8,055 nucleotides of DNA, from positions 1-8,055 of the forward strand of contig CAJTQO010000065.1 of assembly GCA_910578405.1 (NCBI GenBank). The letters run 5' to 3'. The translations under genes were made by a program, and so were the position numbers. The stretch's first letter is position 1, and every line of letters begins with the position of its first letter. The notes under the pieces are model-generated. The model did no database searches. It saw only the letters and a program-made list of their open reading frames with translations, and was not told the DNA's origin. This document shows positions 1 to 5,489 of this stretch, piece after piece. This DNA is from an uncultured Lachnospiraceae bacterium (GTDB taxonomy: Bacteria > Bacillota > Clostridia > Lachnospirales > Lachnospiraceae).

Positions 1-132
1 GTATGTCACAATTTGTGGGAGACTAAGAGCATGAATGCTCTGCCAAAGGAAGGGCATATAACCTGCATTTAACGCAAATATCACGTAAAGTTTGGCGTGC
101 ATTGTCAGGGAGGAATGTCCAAACCCGCTCTA
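1..132. repeat. Diverged, left-truncated copy of the MITE-like element at 2094-2248
   Basis: The stretch aligns with 2129-2246 of the second copy. Shared blocks include GTCACAATTTGTGG, CCAAAGGAAGGGC, ACGCAAATATCAC, GGCGTGCATTGTCAGG and GGAATGTCCAAAC. It ends at CAAACCCGCTCTA (120-132), matching the right inverted repeat CAAACACGCTCTA of the other copy with one mismatch. I count about 13 mismatches over the last 84 or so positions. Copy 1 carries about 14 extra bases around 20-41, including a 7-bp inverted repeat AGAGCAT-GA-ATGCTCT (26-41). The left terminus lies outside the window. It starts 32 bp past the stop codon of the 65-residue gene at 165-362. Short open frames crossing it are not credible genes. 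Confidence 0.75.
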
Positions 133-164
133 ATGCATCATCCGCCGTCTTTTCCAGGTGTGCC

Positions 165-362
165 CTACTCCAATACGTCAAACCATGCCCCTTTTGCCCA
201 AGGACTTCCCACATCGCATCTTCCATGGTGGTACTGTCTGTCCACTGTCCCATCCTCTTTCTCTTCCGAAACCTGCAGTTTCATTCTGCTTGTTCCAGTC
301 TCTGAAAACTGCTCCAGAATTTCCATTACTTTCGCAATATCTTCTTCCCTGGCTTCCTTCAT
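165..362 (-). CDS. Conserved-looking small protein of unknown function (65 aa)
   Basis: The frame is open further upstream, but the ATG at 360-362 is chosen because AGGAGG lies 7 nt before it (GGAATAGGAGGCTGTAAA then ATG). The stop is TAG at 165-167. The N-terminal half (residues 1-38) is charged and probably helical. The C-terminal half carries the striking segment YHHGRCDVGSPW (residues 44-55), with two His and one Cys close together, and the protein ends FDVLE. The His-His-x-x-Cys cluster could bind a metal, but that is only inference. There is no signal peptide or membrane segment. It lies 163 bp downstream of greA on the same strand and may be the last gene of that operon. I have an impression of similar small Firmicutes proteins but cannot name a family. 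The composition and ribosome binding site make a real gene likely. Confidence 0.7.
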   Translation of the reverse strand: MKEAREEDIAKVMEILEQFSETGTSRMKLQVSEEKEDGTVDRQYHHGRCDVGSPWAKGAWFDVLE

Positions 363-524
363 TTTACAGCCTCCTATTCCAGTTCCACTGTAACATAGCC
401 CGATGCGCATTCCCTTCGGAGAATATCTGCCCTTCATGCCTGGCTGCTTTTTCTCCGGCACATCCCGCTATTCCGCTTTCTTTCCCGTTCCGCCTCAACA
501 TGACTATCATCCAGTGTGCGCAGC

Positions 525-540
525 ATCAGAAGCTTCTGAT
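525..540. other. 16-bp perfect palindrome overlapping the greA stop codon
   Basis: ATCAGAAGCTTCTGAT is self-complementary over all 16 bases and covers the last codons and TGA of greA. As RNA it could form a 6-bp stem with a 4-nt loop. In the greA direction no U tract follows, so a terminator role is poor. On the plus strand TTTTG follows, but no plus-strand gene precedes it. The function is unknown and it may be fortuitous. Confidence 0.4.
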
Positions 541-1029
541 TTTGTCGCTACCGTCATCTATTGTTTTATCTATTTTCTTTACGATAATATAATAATTATA
601 ACTGTCATTCACCTGCACGCAGACGCGATCCCCTTCTTTATGCCCAAGCAAAGCCTTTCCAATGGGCGACTCTGTGCTGACCAGCCCTTCCAGGGAATTG
701 CCGCGCATCGTTGTTACAATCTTATAGGTTTCCATTGCGCCGTCTTCTTCAAACTGTACCTGCACTGTATTATTTACCCCGATTTCATCTGCCCCTGACT
801 CATCGGAAATAATCTCTGCCGTTTTTATCATCCGCTCCAGGAAACGAATCCGGCTTTCATTTCGATTCTTTTCCCGCTTAGCCGCATAGTATTCAAAATT
901 TTCGCTCAAATCCCCCTGGGCCCGCGCTTCTTTGACTGCCTCCAGCGCCTCTTTGCGTACGACCAACTTTCTGTATTCAATCTCTTCCTCCATCCGTTTA
1001 ATATCATTTTCCGTCAACTGATTATGCAT
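526..1029 (-). CDS. greA: Transcription elongation factor, GreA/GreB family
   Basis: Gre factors enter the RNA polymerase secondary channel and stimulate cleavage of backtracked transcripts, which rescues stalled elongation complexes. Residues 1-75 form the expected antiparallel coiled coil, with the acidic tip motif GDLSEN at 39-44 (Asp40 and Glu43 are the conserved tip acids) followed by FEYYAAKR. The C-terminal FKBP-like domain contains the hallmark SPIGKALLG (121-129) and HKEGD. The length of 167 aa is close to the usual 155-165. The ATG at 1027-1029 is supported by GGGGAGGAG about 8 nt upstream. It lies 3 nt after the dus stop codon, so the two genes are almost certainly co-transcribed and perhaps translationally coupled. 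The C-terminal tail after about residue 155 (charged, ending KIRSF) is slightly longer than usual. It could be a paralogue rather than the only greA of the genome. Confidence 0.93.
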   Translation of the reverse strand: MHNQLTENDIKRMEEEIEYRKLVVRKEALEAVKEARAQGDLSENFEYYAAKREKNRNESRIRFLERMIKTAEIISDESGADEIGVNNTVQVQFEEDGAMETYKIVTTMRGNSLEGLVSTESPIGKALLGHKEGDRVCVQVNDSYNYYIIVKKIDKTIDDGSDKIRSF

Positions 1030-1032
1030 ACC

Positions 1033-2058
1033 CTACTCCTCCCCTTCCCGCAAAGCAGGAAGCTCCCACTTCCGTAGCTCCTGTTCCGCAAAAAGCCTGT
1101 TTACCGCTTCCCCATACTCGCACAGTCTGGACGCCTTTTTTATCTTTTTCCAATACTTTTCATAATTAGTAAAAAGACAGGCCATATAAGACCATAATTC
1201 TTTCATTTTAAATAAAAGATTCGTATCCCCCGACAGTTCCTCCCGGTAAGCTTCAAACAGGCAGTCATGGAAAGAACGCGCTTTTTCTTTGTCCGGCGGA
1301 TAAAAAGCCGGAACGTACACGGCCCCCTTTGCCTTTGCCTCCGCTTGCCTTTCCCATTCCCTGGCCTGCTGCGCCAGGGCCGGGTTTACTAACAGCCCTC
1401 TGCCAAGCATCACTTTCCCTACTGTGGGAAATTCCTTCCGGAATTTTACATAATCCGCCAAAGTAAAAATATCCCCATTATAGCACAGAGGATTTCCGCT
1501 CCTACGCACCGCCTCTGCAAAAATCCCCCAGTCCGGCTTATTTTTGTAAAAATCCTTCCGCACCCTTGGATGGACAATCAGCTCTTGCAGCGGATAACGG
1601 TTATAAACCTCCAAAATACGGTAAAATTCTTCCGGCGAAGATATCCCTACCCTGGTTTTCACCGATACTTTCACCTCCGCTTTTGCAAACACCTGAGCAA
1701 AAAAGGCATCCAGCCCCTCCAAATCCCCAAGAAAACCTGCCCCCTTCCCCTTTGACACTACCGTACCAGAAGGACAGCCCAGATTCAGGTTGACTTCCTC
1801 GTACCCATACTCCTCTTTTAATTCCCTGGCTGCGCGCAAAAAGAAATCCGCCCGGTTCGTCAATATCTGCGGCGTTACATACAAGTCTATGTTGTGTTCC
1901 CGCAAAATATCCTTCTTTTCCTTTGGATTCAGCGCCCGGTTCTCGTTTGGCGACAGAAACGGCGTAAAATATTTATCCATTCCCGGAAAAAATTTTTGAT
2001 GGGCGTTGCGGTAAATATATCCCGTTATCCCCTCCATCGGCGCAAAATAAAATTCCAT
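1033..2058 (-). CDS. tRNA-dihydrouridine synthase family protein (341 aa)
   Basis: Dus enzymes are FMN-dependent and reduce specific uridines in tRNA to dihydrouridine with NADPH. The N-terminal TIM barrel starts with FYFAPMEGITGYIYRNAH (residues 3-20), the family's APM-G-T flavin-binding opening. The catalytic loop is NLNLGCPSGTVVSKGKGAGF, with the general-acid Cys at residue 95. Further landmarks are VSVKTRVG (131-138), HPR (163-165), the flavin phosphate-binding YNGDI (193-197) and MLGRGLLVNPAL (217-228). Residues 255-341 form the helical tRNA-binding domain. The ATG at 2056-2058 has AGGAGG about 5 nt upstream. The N-terminus is short and the loop reads CPSGTVVSKGKG rather than the CPS-KV-KGGAG form of DusA/DusB, so this is a divergent Clostridial Dus and its target uridine cannot be assigned. 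greA follows after 3 nt. Confidence 0.9.
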   Translation of the reverse strand: MEFYFAPMEGITGYIYRNAHQKFFPGMDKYFTPFLSPNENRALNPKEKKDILREHNIDLYVTPQILTNRADFFLRAARELKEEYGYEEVNLNLGCPSGTVVSKGKGAGFLGDLEGLDAFFAQVFAKAEVKVSVKTRVGISSPEEFYRILEVYNRYPLQELIVHPRVRKDFYKNKPDWGIFAEAVRRSGNPLCYNGDIFTLADYVKFRKEFPTVGKVMLGRGLLVNPALAQQAREWERQAEAKAKGAVYVPAFYPPDKEKARSFHDCLFEAYREELSGDTNLLFKMKELWSYMACLFTNYEKYWKKIKKASRLCEYGEAVNRLFAEQELRKWELPALREGEE

Positions 2059-2093
2059 CCTGCCTCCTGTTTCGGTTTTCTTCCAATTTTTCC

Positions 2094-2248
2094 ACTAGAG
2101 CGTGTTTGAAAATTGCTTTCCGGCAGATGTACGTCACAATTTGTGGAAGATTTGCGCCAAAGGAAGGGCGTATCCCCTGAATTTGACGCAAATATCACAC
2201 GAAGTGGGGCGTGCATTGTCAGGAAGGAATGTCCAAACACGCTCTAGT
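2094..2248. mobile_element. MITE-like element with 15-bp terminal inverted repeats (155 bp)
   Basis: The left end ACTAGAGCGTGTTTG (2094-2108) and the right end CAAACACGCTCTAGT (2234-2248) are perfect inverted repeats. Weaker matching continues inward: ATTGCTTTCC faces ATTCCTTCCT on the opposite strand. CTAG is present at both outer ends, so the element could be read as a 4-bp CTAG target duplication around 10-bp repeats (AGCGTGTTTG). The interior has further dyad potential, TTTGCG (2151-2156) with a downstream CGCAAA. No open frame codes for a transposase, so movement would need one supplied in trans. The end sequence resembles what I recall of IS5/IS1182-like insertion-sequence ends, but this is memory and not a search result. 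A diverged copy lies at 1-132. It occupies the leader region of dus, 36 bp from the dus start codon. Confidence 0.75.
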
Positions 2249-2276
2249 TTACATTCATATGTCCAATGTCCTTTAG

Positions 2277-2305
2277 AAGATAGCACACATAGTTGGAAAG
2301 TTCAA
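2277..2305 (-). promoter_or_regulatory. Candidate sigma-70-type promoter upstream of the MITE and dus-greA
   Basis: Read on the minus strand, a -35 TTGAAC (2300-2305) and a -10 TATCTT (2277-2282) are separated by 17 bp. Transcription would start near 2270, run through the whole MITE and reach the dus start at 2058, giving a leader of about 210 nt. The -10 matches consensus at 4 of 6 positions, so this is only moderate. Just downstream AAAGGA (2269-2274) precedes an ATG (2256-2258) that opens a four-codon frame closed by a TAG in the element's terminal repeat. Confidence 0.45.
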
Positions 2306-2348
2306 TATCTTTTTGTATTTGCGGCGTTCCCTTATAACCTTATGCCGC

Positions 2349-3188
2349 TCACTCCAAAAATGCCCTGATACAGCTTTTTTCTTTTGAGTTGTCTAAAACA
2401 GCATGGAAAACAGAAGCAAAATACTGCCCCATTCCTTCTTCCAGAAGCTCTCTCCACCAAACCGCCACTTCCTGAGGGTCATTTCGGAATACGCCGCATC
2501 CATAGGCTCCAAGCGCCAGATGCTTTGCCTTTTGCTCCGCGAAAATCCCCAAAGCCAGCTTCATTCTCCGGCGCATAGTCCTTTTGGCCTCCTCCACATC
2601 TTCTCCCTTCAAAATCACTTGTCCCATATTGACTGCCGGCAGGGTCAGCACAGAAGCTTTTACAGGCGTTTCCACTAACCGAAATCTCCCGTCACGGAAA
2701 AACACCACTTCCGGCGAATATATTGCATAGTCCAGATACATCATTGATTTGTAAGCCCGGTTTTCTTTGTAATACTCTTCATGCGCCGTCAATGTCGGGT
2801 AAAGGGAACTGGACACTGCCAGACTCTCCTCCTGCGCTTTGGCTCCGTTTAAAAAGCCGCCTCCCGGATTCTTTGCGCTTGCAAAATTCAATACGCCAAT
2901 CTCTGCTTTTCCTTCCTCCGCCAATATACGGACAGCCTCTACCGTAGAAATATTTTCAACCCTTGTCTCTGGTCTATCGCATCTTGCGCATACATGGTAT
3001 TTTTCAAGAATCTTCTCTCCCTCTGCCGGGGAAATCAATATGCTGCGTTCGATGGACTGCTCGATGGCGTCCTTTATTATCCTCTTTGGATTCGCTGCTT
3101 TTCGTCCCGCTTCCATTGGAACGGTCGGCTCATAGTATCCCTGGTTCAAAATTTTTAATGTTTCTTTCGCCATTGCTTTTCTATCCAT
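2349..3188 (-). CDS. TIGR02452 family protein, bacterial-type poly(ADP-ribose) glycohydrolase (279 aa)
   Basis: The family (microbial PARG, DUF2263/TIGR02452) has a macrodomain-like fold and hydrolyses ribose-ribose bonds of poly(ADP-ribose). The signature GGG-X6-8-QEE is present as GGG (109-111), seven residues, then QEE (119-121); the two Glu are the catalytic pair. The preceding NFASAKNP (101-108) and the downstream GAYGCGVFRNDP (227-238) are the other phosphate- and ribose-binding loops. An N-terminal helical region (residues 1-80) contains a C-x-x-C pair (CARC, 67-70). The length is normal for the family. The ATG at 3186-3188 is preceded by GAGGAG about 7 nt upstream. The gene follows the nucleoside phosphorylase by 29 bp on the same strand and shares its promoter. 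There is no signal peptide, so it is cytoplasmic. The substrate in vivo is unknown because most such bacteria have no evident PARP. Confidence 0.9.
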   Translation of the reverse strand: MDRKAMAKETLKILNQGYYEPTVPMEAGRKAANPKRIIKDAIEQSIERSILISPAEGEKILEKYHVCARCDRPETRVENISTVEAVRILAEEGKAEIGVLNFASAKNPGGGFLNGAKAQEESLAVSSSLYPTLTAHEEYYKENRAYKSMMYLDYAIYSPEVVFFRDGRFRLVETPVKASVLTLPAVNMGQVILKGEDVEEAKRTMRRRMKLALGIFAEQKAKHLALGAYGCGVFRNDPQEVAVWWRELLEEGMGQYFASVFHAVLDNSKEKSCIRAFLE

Positions 3189-3217
3189 AATTTATCTCCT
3201 CGCGCCTGGCAGAAATT

Positions 3218-3967
3218 TTAAATCCGTTTTACAATCTCCAATGCAATATAAAACTTATCCATATTGTGGTTAGCGTCCTTCAGACCTTCCTTCTCATACG
3301 CAGCTTCCGACAACACATCTCCCGTTACAAGAAAATCATATAATTCAAAACCATGGAAATCGCAAACGGACTGCACGCCCGCCAATTCCATTTCCACCGC
3401 AATGCAGCCTTCTTTCTGCCGCAAAGCAACCTGTCCTGCCGTTTCACGCAAAAACGCGTCCGTAGTCCATACTCTGCCTTCCACATAGGGAAGACGCAGC
3501 TCCTCAAAAATGGCGGCCATCTTTTTGCTATTCTTAATTGTTATGTAATCACTTGGCGGCGCATAATGATAAGACATCCCTTCATCTCTGTAGGCTTGGG
3601 TAGGGATTACAAATCTTCCCTGCGTTTTTTCCTTATTGAGACTCCCCGCAGAGCCAAACATAATAAACTTCTCAGCGCCAGTCAGCCAATTTGTCTCTAT
3701 GCAATACTCGGATGCGCCCGCAGAGCCGATTGCAGACAAATAAAAGGCAATGTCTTTTCCTTCCTGGGTGAATTTATAAATGGGAACCAATCCGTTCGCC
3801 GCATTGATTTCCACGATTTTCGTACAGGGATACGCATCCAGAATTGCCTCATAAATTTCTTTGGAGAAAAGGATGAGACAAGTATCGAGCATCCTTTTCC
3901 TTTCCCCATAAAAATCCTTCAGCGTAAATATAGGCATTGTTTTATTATCAAATGAATCCGTAATCAT
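3218..3967 (-). CDS. Nucleoside phosphorylase, PNP/UDP phosphorylase family (249 aa)
   Basis: Enzymes of this family split a nucleoside with inorganic phosphate into free base and ribose-1-phosphate. Recognisable landmarks in order are AIGSAGASEY (79-88, phosphate/ribose site region), FGSAGSL (104-110, equivalent to the family's G-x-x-G-G-L segment), RDEGMSYHY (127-135), WTTDAFLRE (167-175), the ribose-binding AVEMELAGV (190-198, the family's E-M-E motif) and VTGDVLS (214-220) with the base-contacting Asp217. The length is typical. The ATG at 3965-3967 has AGGAGG about 6 nt upstream, and later Met codons at residues 11 and 26 lack such a site. It is first in a two-gene unit with the poly(ADP-ribose) glycohydrolase, and a strong promoter lies 64 bp upstream. 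Whether it prefers purine or uridine nucleosides cannot be told. The opening 25 residues are less conserved than the core. Confidence 0.88.
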   Translation of the reverse strand: MITDSFDNKTMPIFTLKDFYGERKRMLDTCLILFSKEIYEAILDAYPCTKIVEINAANGLVPIYKFTQEGKDIAFYLSAIGSAGASEYCIETNWLTGAEKFIMFGSAGSLNKEKTQGRFVIPTQAYRDEGMSYHYAPPSDYITIKNSKKMAAIFEELRLPYVEGRVWTTDAFLRETAGQVALRQKEGCIAVEMELAGVQSVCDFHGFELYDFLVTGDVLSEAAYEKEGLKDANHNMDKFYIALEIVKRI

Positions 3968-4030
3968 TATCTTCCTCCTCTCTCAATATGCTTTCCATAC
4001 TCATTCCTATTTAAACTTTTAGACATACCC

Positions 4031-4059
4031 ATTATACTCGTTCAAACAAATTGTGGCAA
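4031..4059 (-). promoter_or_regulatory. Strong sigma-70-type promoter for the phosphorylase-PARG operon
   Basis: On the minus strand TTGCCA (-35, 4054-4059) and a perfect TATAAT (-10, 4031-4036) are separated by exactly 17 bp. The predicted start near 4024 gives a leader of about 57 nt before the ATG at 3967. It points away from the tandem array and the response regulator, so array and promoter share one intergenic region. Confidence 0.8.
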
Positions 4060-4143
4060 CCAAACAAATCCACTCCATATCTCTTAGTAAAAACCACAAA
4101 ATTTTTTCAAGGCGTTCCTGCGCTTGCTTTTGCATGTTATGCT

Positions 4144-4187
4144 TTGATTTGATATTCGGCATAAAATCAACTCTACGGAGCGTAGAG
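4144..4187. other. Two adjacent 7-bp inverted repeats (paired hairpins)
   Basis: The first is TTGATTT (4144-4150) with AAATCAA (4164-4170), loop 13 nt. The second starts at the very next base: CTCTACG (4171-4177), loop GAG, CGTAGAG (4181-4187). Neither is followed by a clear U tract in either direction, so operator sites or RNA structure are more likely than a terminator. They lie between the phosphorylase promoter and the 14-bp array. The rest of the stretch 4060-4256 shows no gene with a ribosome binding site. Confidence 0.5.
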
Positions 4188-4256
4188 CCAATAAATGGAG
4201 AAATCTCTATGGTGGCTATGCATTTCATTTGCCCTGCTGTTTGGCCTATTAGGCTC

Positions 4257-4768
4257 CGTTGCCCGGACAAATCATTGCCCAGACAAATCATTGTCTGCAC
4301 AAAACATTGTCTGGACAAATGCTTTGGGACAAGCGCTTCTCGACAAACTCTTCTGCACATGCGCTTCTAGACAAACTCTTCTGCACAAACGCTTTGGGAC
4401 AAACGCTTCTGCACATGCGCTTCTCGACAAACGCTTCTGCTCAAACGCTTCTAGACAAATGCTTCTGAACAAGCGCTTCTACACAAATGCTTCTGAACAA
4501 GCGCTTCTACACAAATGCTTCTGGACAAGCGCTTCTGCTCAAACGCTTCTGGACAAACGCTTCTACACAAATGCTTCTGCTCAAACGCTTTGGGACAAGC
4601 TCTTCTGCACAAACTCTTCTGCACAAGCGCTTCTAGACAAACGCTTCTGGACAAGCACTTCTGGACAAATGCTTCTGCACAAGCGCTTCTGGACAAATGC
4701 TTCTGCACAAGCGCTTCTAGACAAATGCTTCTGGACAAGTGCGCTTCTAGACAAATGCTTCTGGACAA
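4257..4768. repeat. Dense tandem array of a 14-bp degenerate unit, RYGCTTCTGSACAA (about 36 units)
   Basis: From 4319 to 4738 the sequence divides without gap into exactly 30 units of 14 bp. A 16-bp unit (4739-4754, GTGCGCTTCTAGACAA) and a final 14-bp unit (4755-4768) follow. Four looser units precede it: one of 14 bp (4257-4270) and three of 16 bp (4271-4318). Positions CTTCT and CAA are nearly invariant. Positions 1-2 and 9-11 vary in a limited way (RY at the start; GG, GC, AG, CG, GA, AC or GCT in the middle). No unique spacers separate the units, so it is not a CRISPR. Because 14 is not a multiple of three and the unit holds few stop codons, long open frames appear in several frames of both strands; these are most simply an artefact. 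It ends about 50 bp before the response-regulator start. The role is unknown: candidates are a cluster of protein-binding sites or a slippage-prone spacer. Confidence 0.95.
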
Positions 4769-4791
4769 GTGCGCTTTCTTCGTGTTAGGAT
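4762..4791 (+). promoter_or_regulatory. Weak candidate promoter for the response regulator, using the last array unit as -35
   Basis: TGGACA (4762-4767), inside the last 14-bp unit, matches the -35 consensus TTGACA at 5 of 6 positions. TAGGAT (4786-4791) matches the -10 at 4 of 6, with an 18-bp spacer. Transcription would start near 4798 and give a very short leader before ATG 4821. No better plus-strand promoter is visible close to the gene. Confidence 0.35.
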
Positions 4792-4820
4792 AGGGAAAAC
4801 GACAGGACGGTAATAGTAAT

Positions 4821-5489
4821 ATGCCAAAAATCATGATAATCGAAGATGACCCGGCTATTCGGGAGGAGTTGACGCTGCTCCTGAAAAATGAAGGATATAC
4901 GCCTCTGGCAATTACAGAGTTTACAGATGTACCGGGGCAGGCAATGCGGGAACATCCGGATTTGCTCCTTTTGGATATTGGCCTTCCGGGCAAAGACGGC
5001 TTTGCCCTGTGCGCGGCGCTGCAAAAATCCATTCCTGCGCCAGTGATTTTTGTCACCAGCCGGGATGCGGGCATGGACGAAGTGCGGGCGTTGAGCTTGG
5101 GTGGGGATGATTACATCACAAAACCATATAGCGTCCCCGTCCTGCTGGCCCGGATTAAAGTTGTCCTGCGCCGGACCGGAGGCGGGCCGGAACCGGCCGA
5201 TATTCTGGAAGCGGGCGGGTTGCGCCTGAGTTTGACAAAAGGAGTTGTGTCGGCTCACGGAAAAACTGCGGAGTTGACGCGAAATGAACTGCAGATATTA
5301 GCTTGCCTAATGGTTCACGCGGGGAACATCGTTTCCAGGGGGGATTTGATTGATACGCTATGGGACAATCAGATTTACATTGACGACAACACCCTCAGCG
5401 TCAATATGACCAGGCTTCGCGGAAAGCTGGCGGCGCTTGGTCTGCCTGACGCTATCAAAACCCGCCGGGGAATGGGGTATCAGTTATGA
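4821..5489 (+). CDS. Response regulator, OmpR/PhoB family, BceR-like (222 aa)
   Basis: The receiver domain (residues 1-115) has the acidic pair Asp9/Asp10 (IIEDD), phospho-acceptor Asp52 in LLLLDIGLPGKDG, Thr79 (FVTSRD) and Lys101 in the YITKPY switch motif. The winged-helix DNA-binding domain (about 127-222) shows LTRNELQILACLMVHAG, then DTLWDN and the recognition-helix region DDNTLSVNMTRLRGKL, ending RRGMGYQL. It should be phosphorylated by the kinase encoded immediately downstream (ATGA overlap of 4 bp) and then activate the transporter genes; a matching operator is present at 6483-6496. The ATG is preceded by AGGACGG about 10 nt upstream, which is weaker than the sites of the left-block genes. 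It is the first gene after the 14-bp array. Assignment to the Bce-type subgroup rests on the kinase architecture and the linked ABC transporter. Confidence 0.92.
   Translation: MPKIMIIEDDPAIREELTLLLKNEGYTPLAITEFTDVPGQAMREHPDLLLLDIGLPGKDGFALCAALQKSIPAPVIFVTSRDAGMDEVRALSLGGDDYITKPYSVPVLLARIKVVLRRTGGGPEPADILEAGGLRLSLTKGVVSAHGKTAELTRNELQILACLMVHAGNIVSRGDLIDTLWDNQIYIDDNTLSVNMTRLRGKLAALGLPDAIKTRRGMGYQL

Noticed and set aside
23..253. 76-residue minus-strand open frame
   Set aside because: It crosses the mobile-element copy and lies antisense-free but out of frame with the better supported 65-residue gene; no ribosome binding site or family likeness.
403..798. 131-residue plus-strand open frame
   Set aside because: It overlaps greA on the opposite strand and has no ribosome binding site or recognisable motif.
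2246..2338. 31-codon minus-strand open stretch (…ELSNYVCYLLKDIGHMNVN) ending at the MITE border, possible C-terminal remnant of a gene
   Set aside because: It follows stop codons in the same frame as the PARG gene, has no start with a ribosome binding site, and overlaps the candidate promoter; too short to claim.
2319..2348. GCGGC/GCCGC inverted repeat just after the PARG stop as a terminator
   Set aside because: Only 5 bp of stem with an 18-nt loop and no U tract in the direction of transcription.
4319..4768. CRISPR array
   Set aside because: Units are contiguous 14-mers with no unique spacers, and no cas gene is present.
4451..5074. 207-residue minus-strand open frame across the array and the response regulator
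   Set aside because: It is antisense to a clear regulator gene, and its other half is a by-product of the stop-poor repeat.
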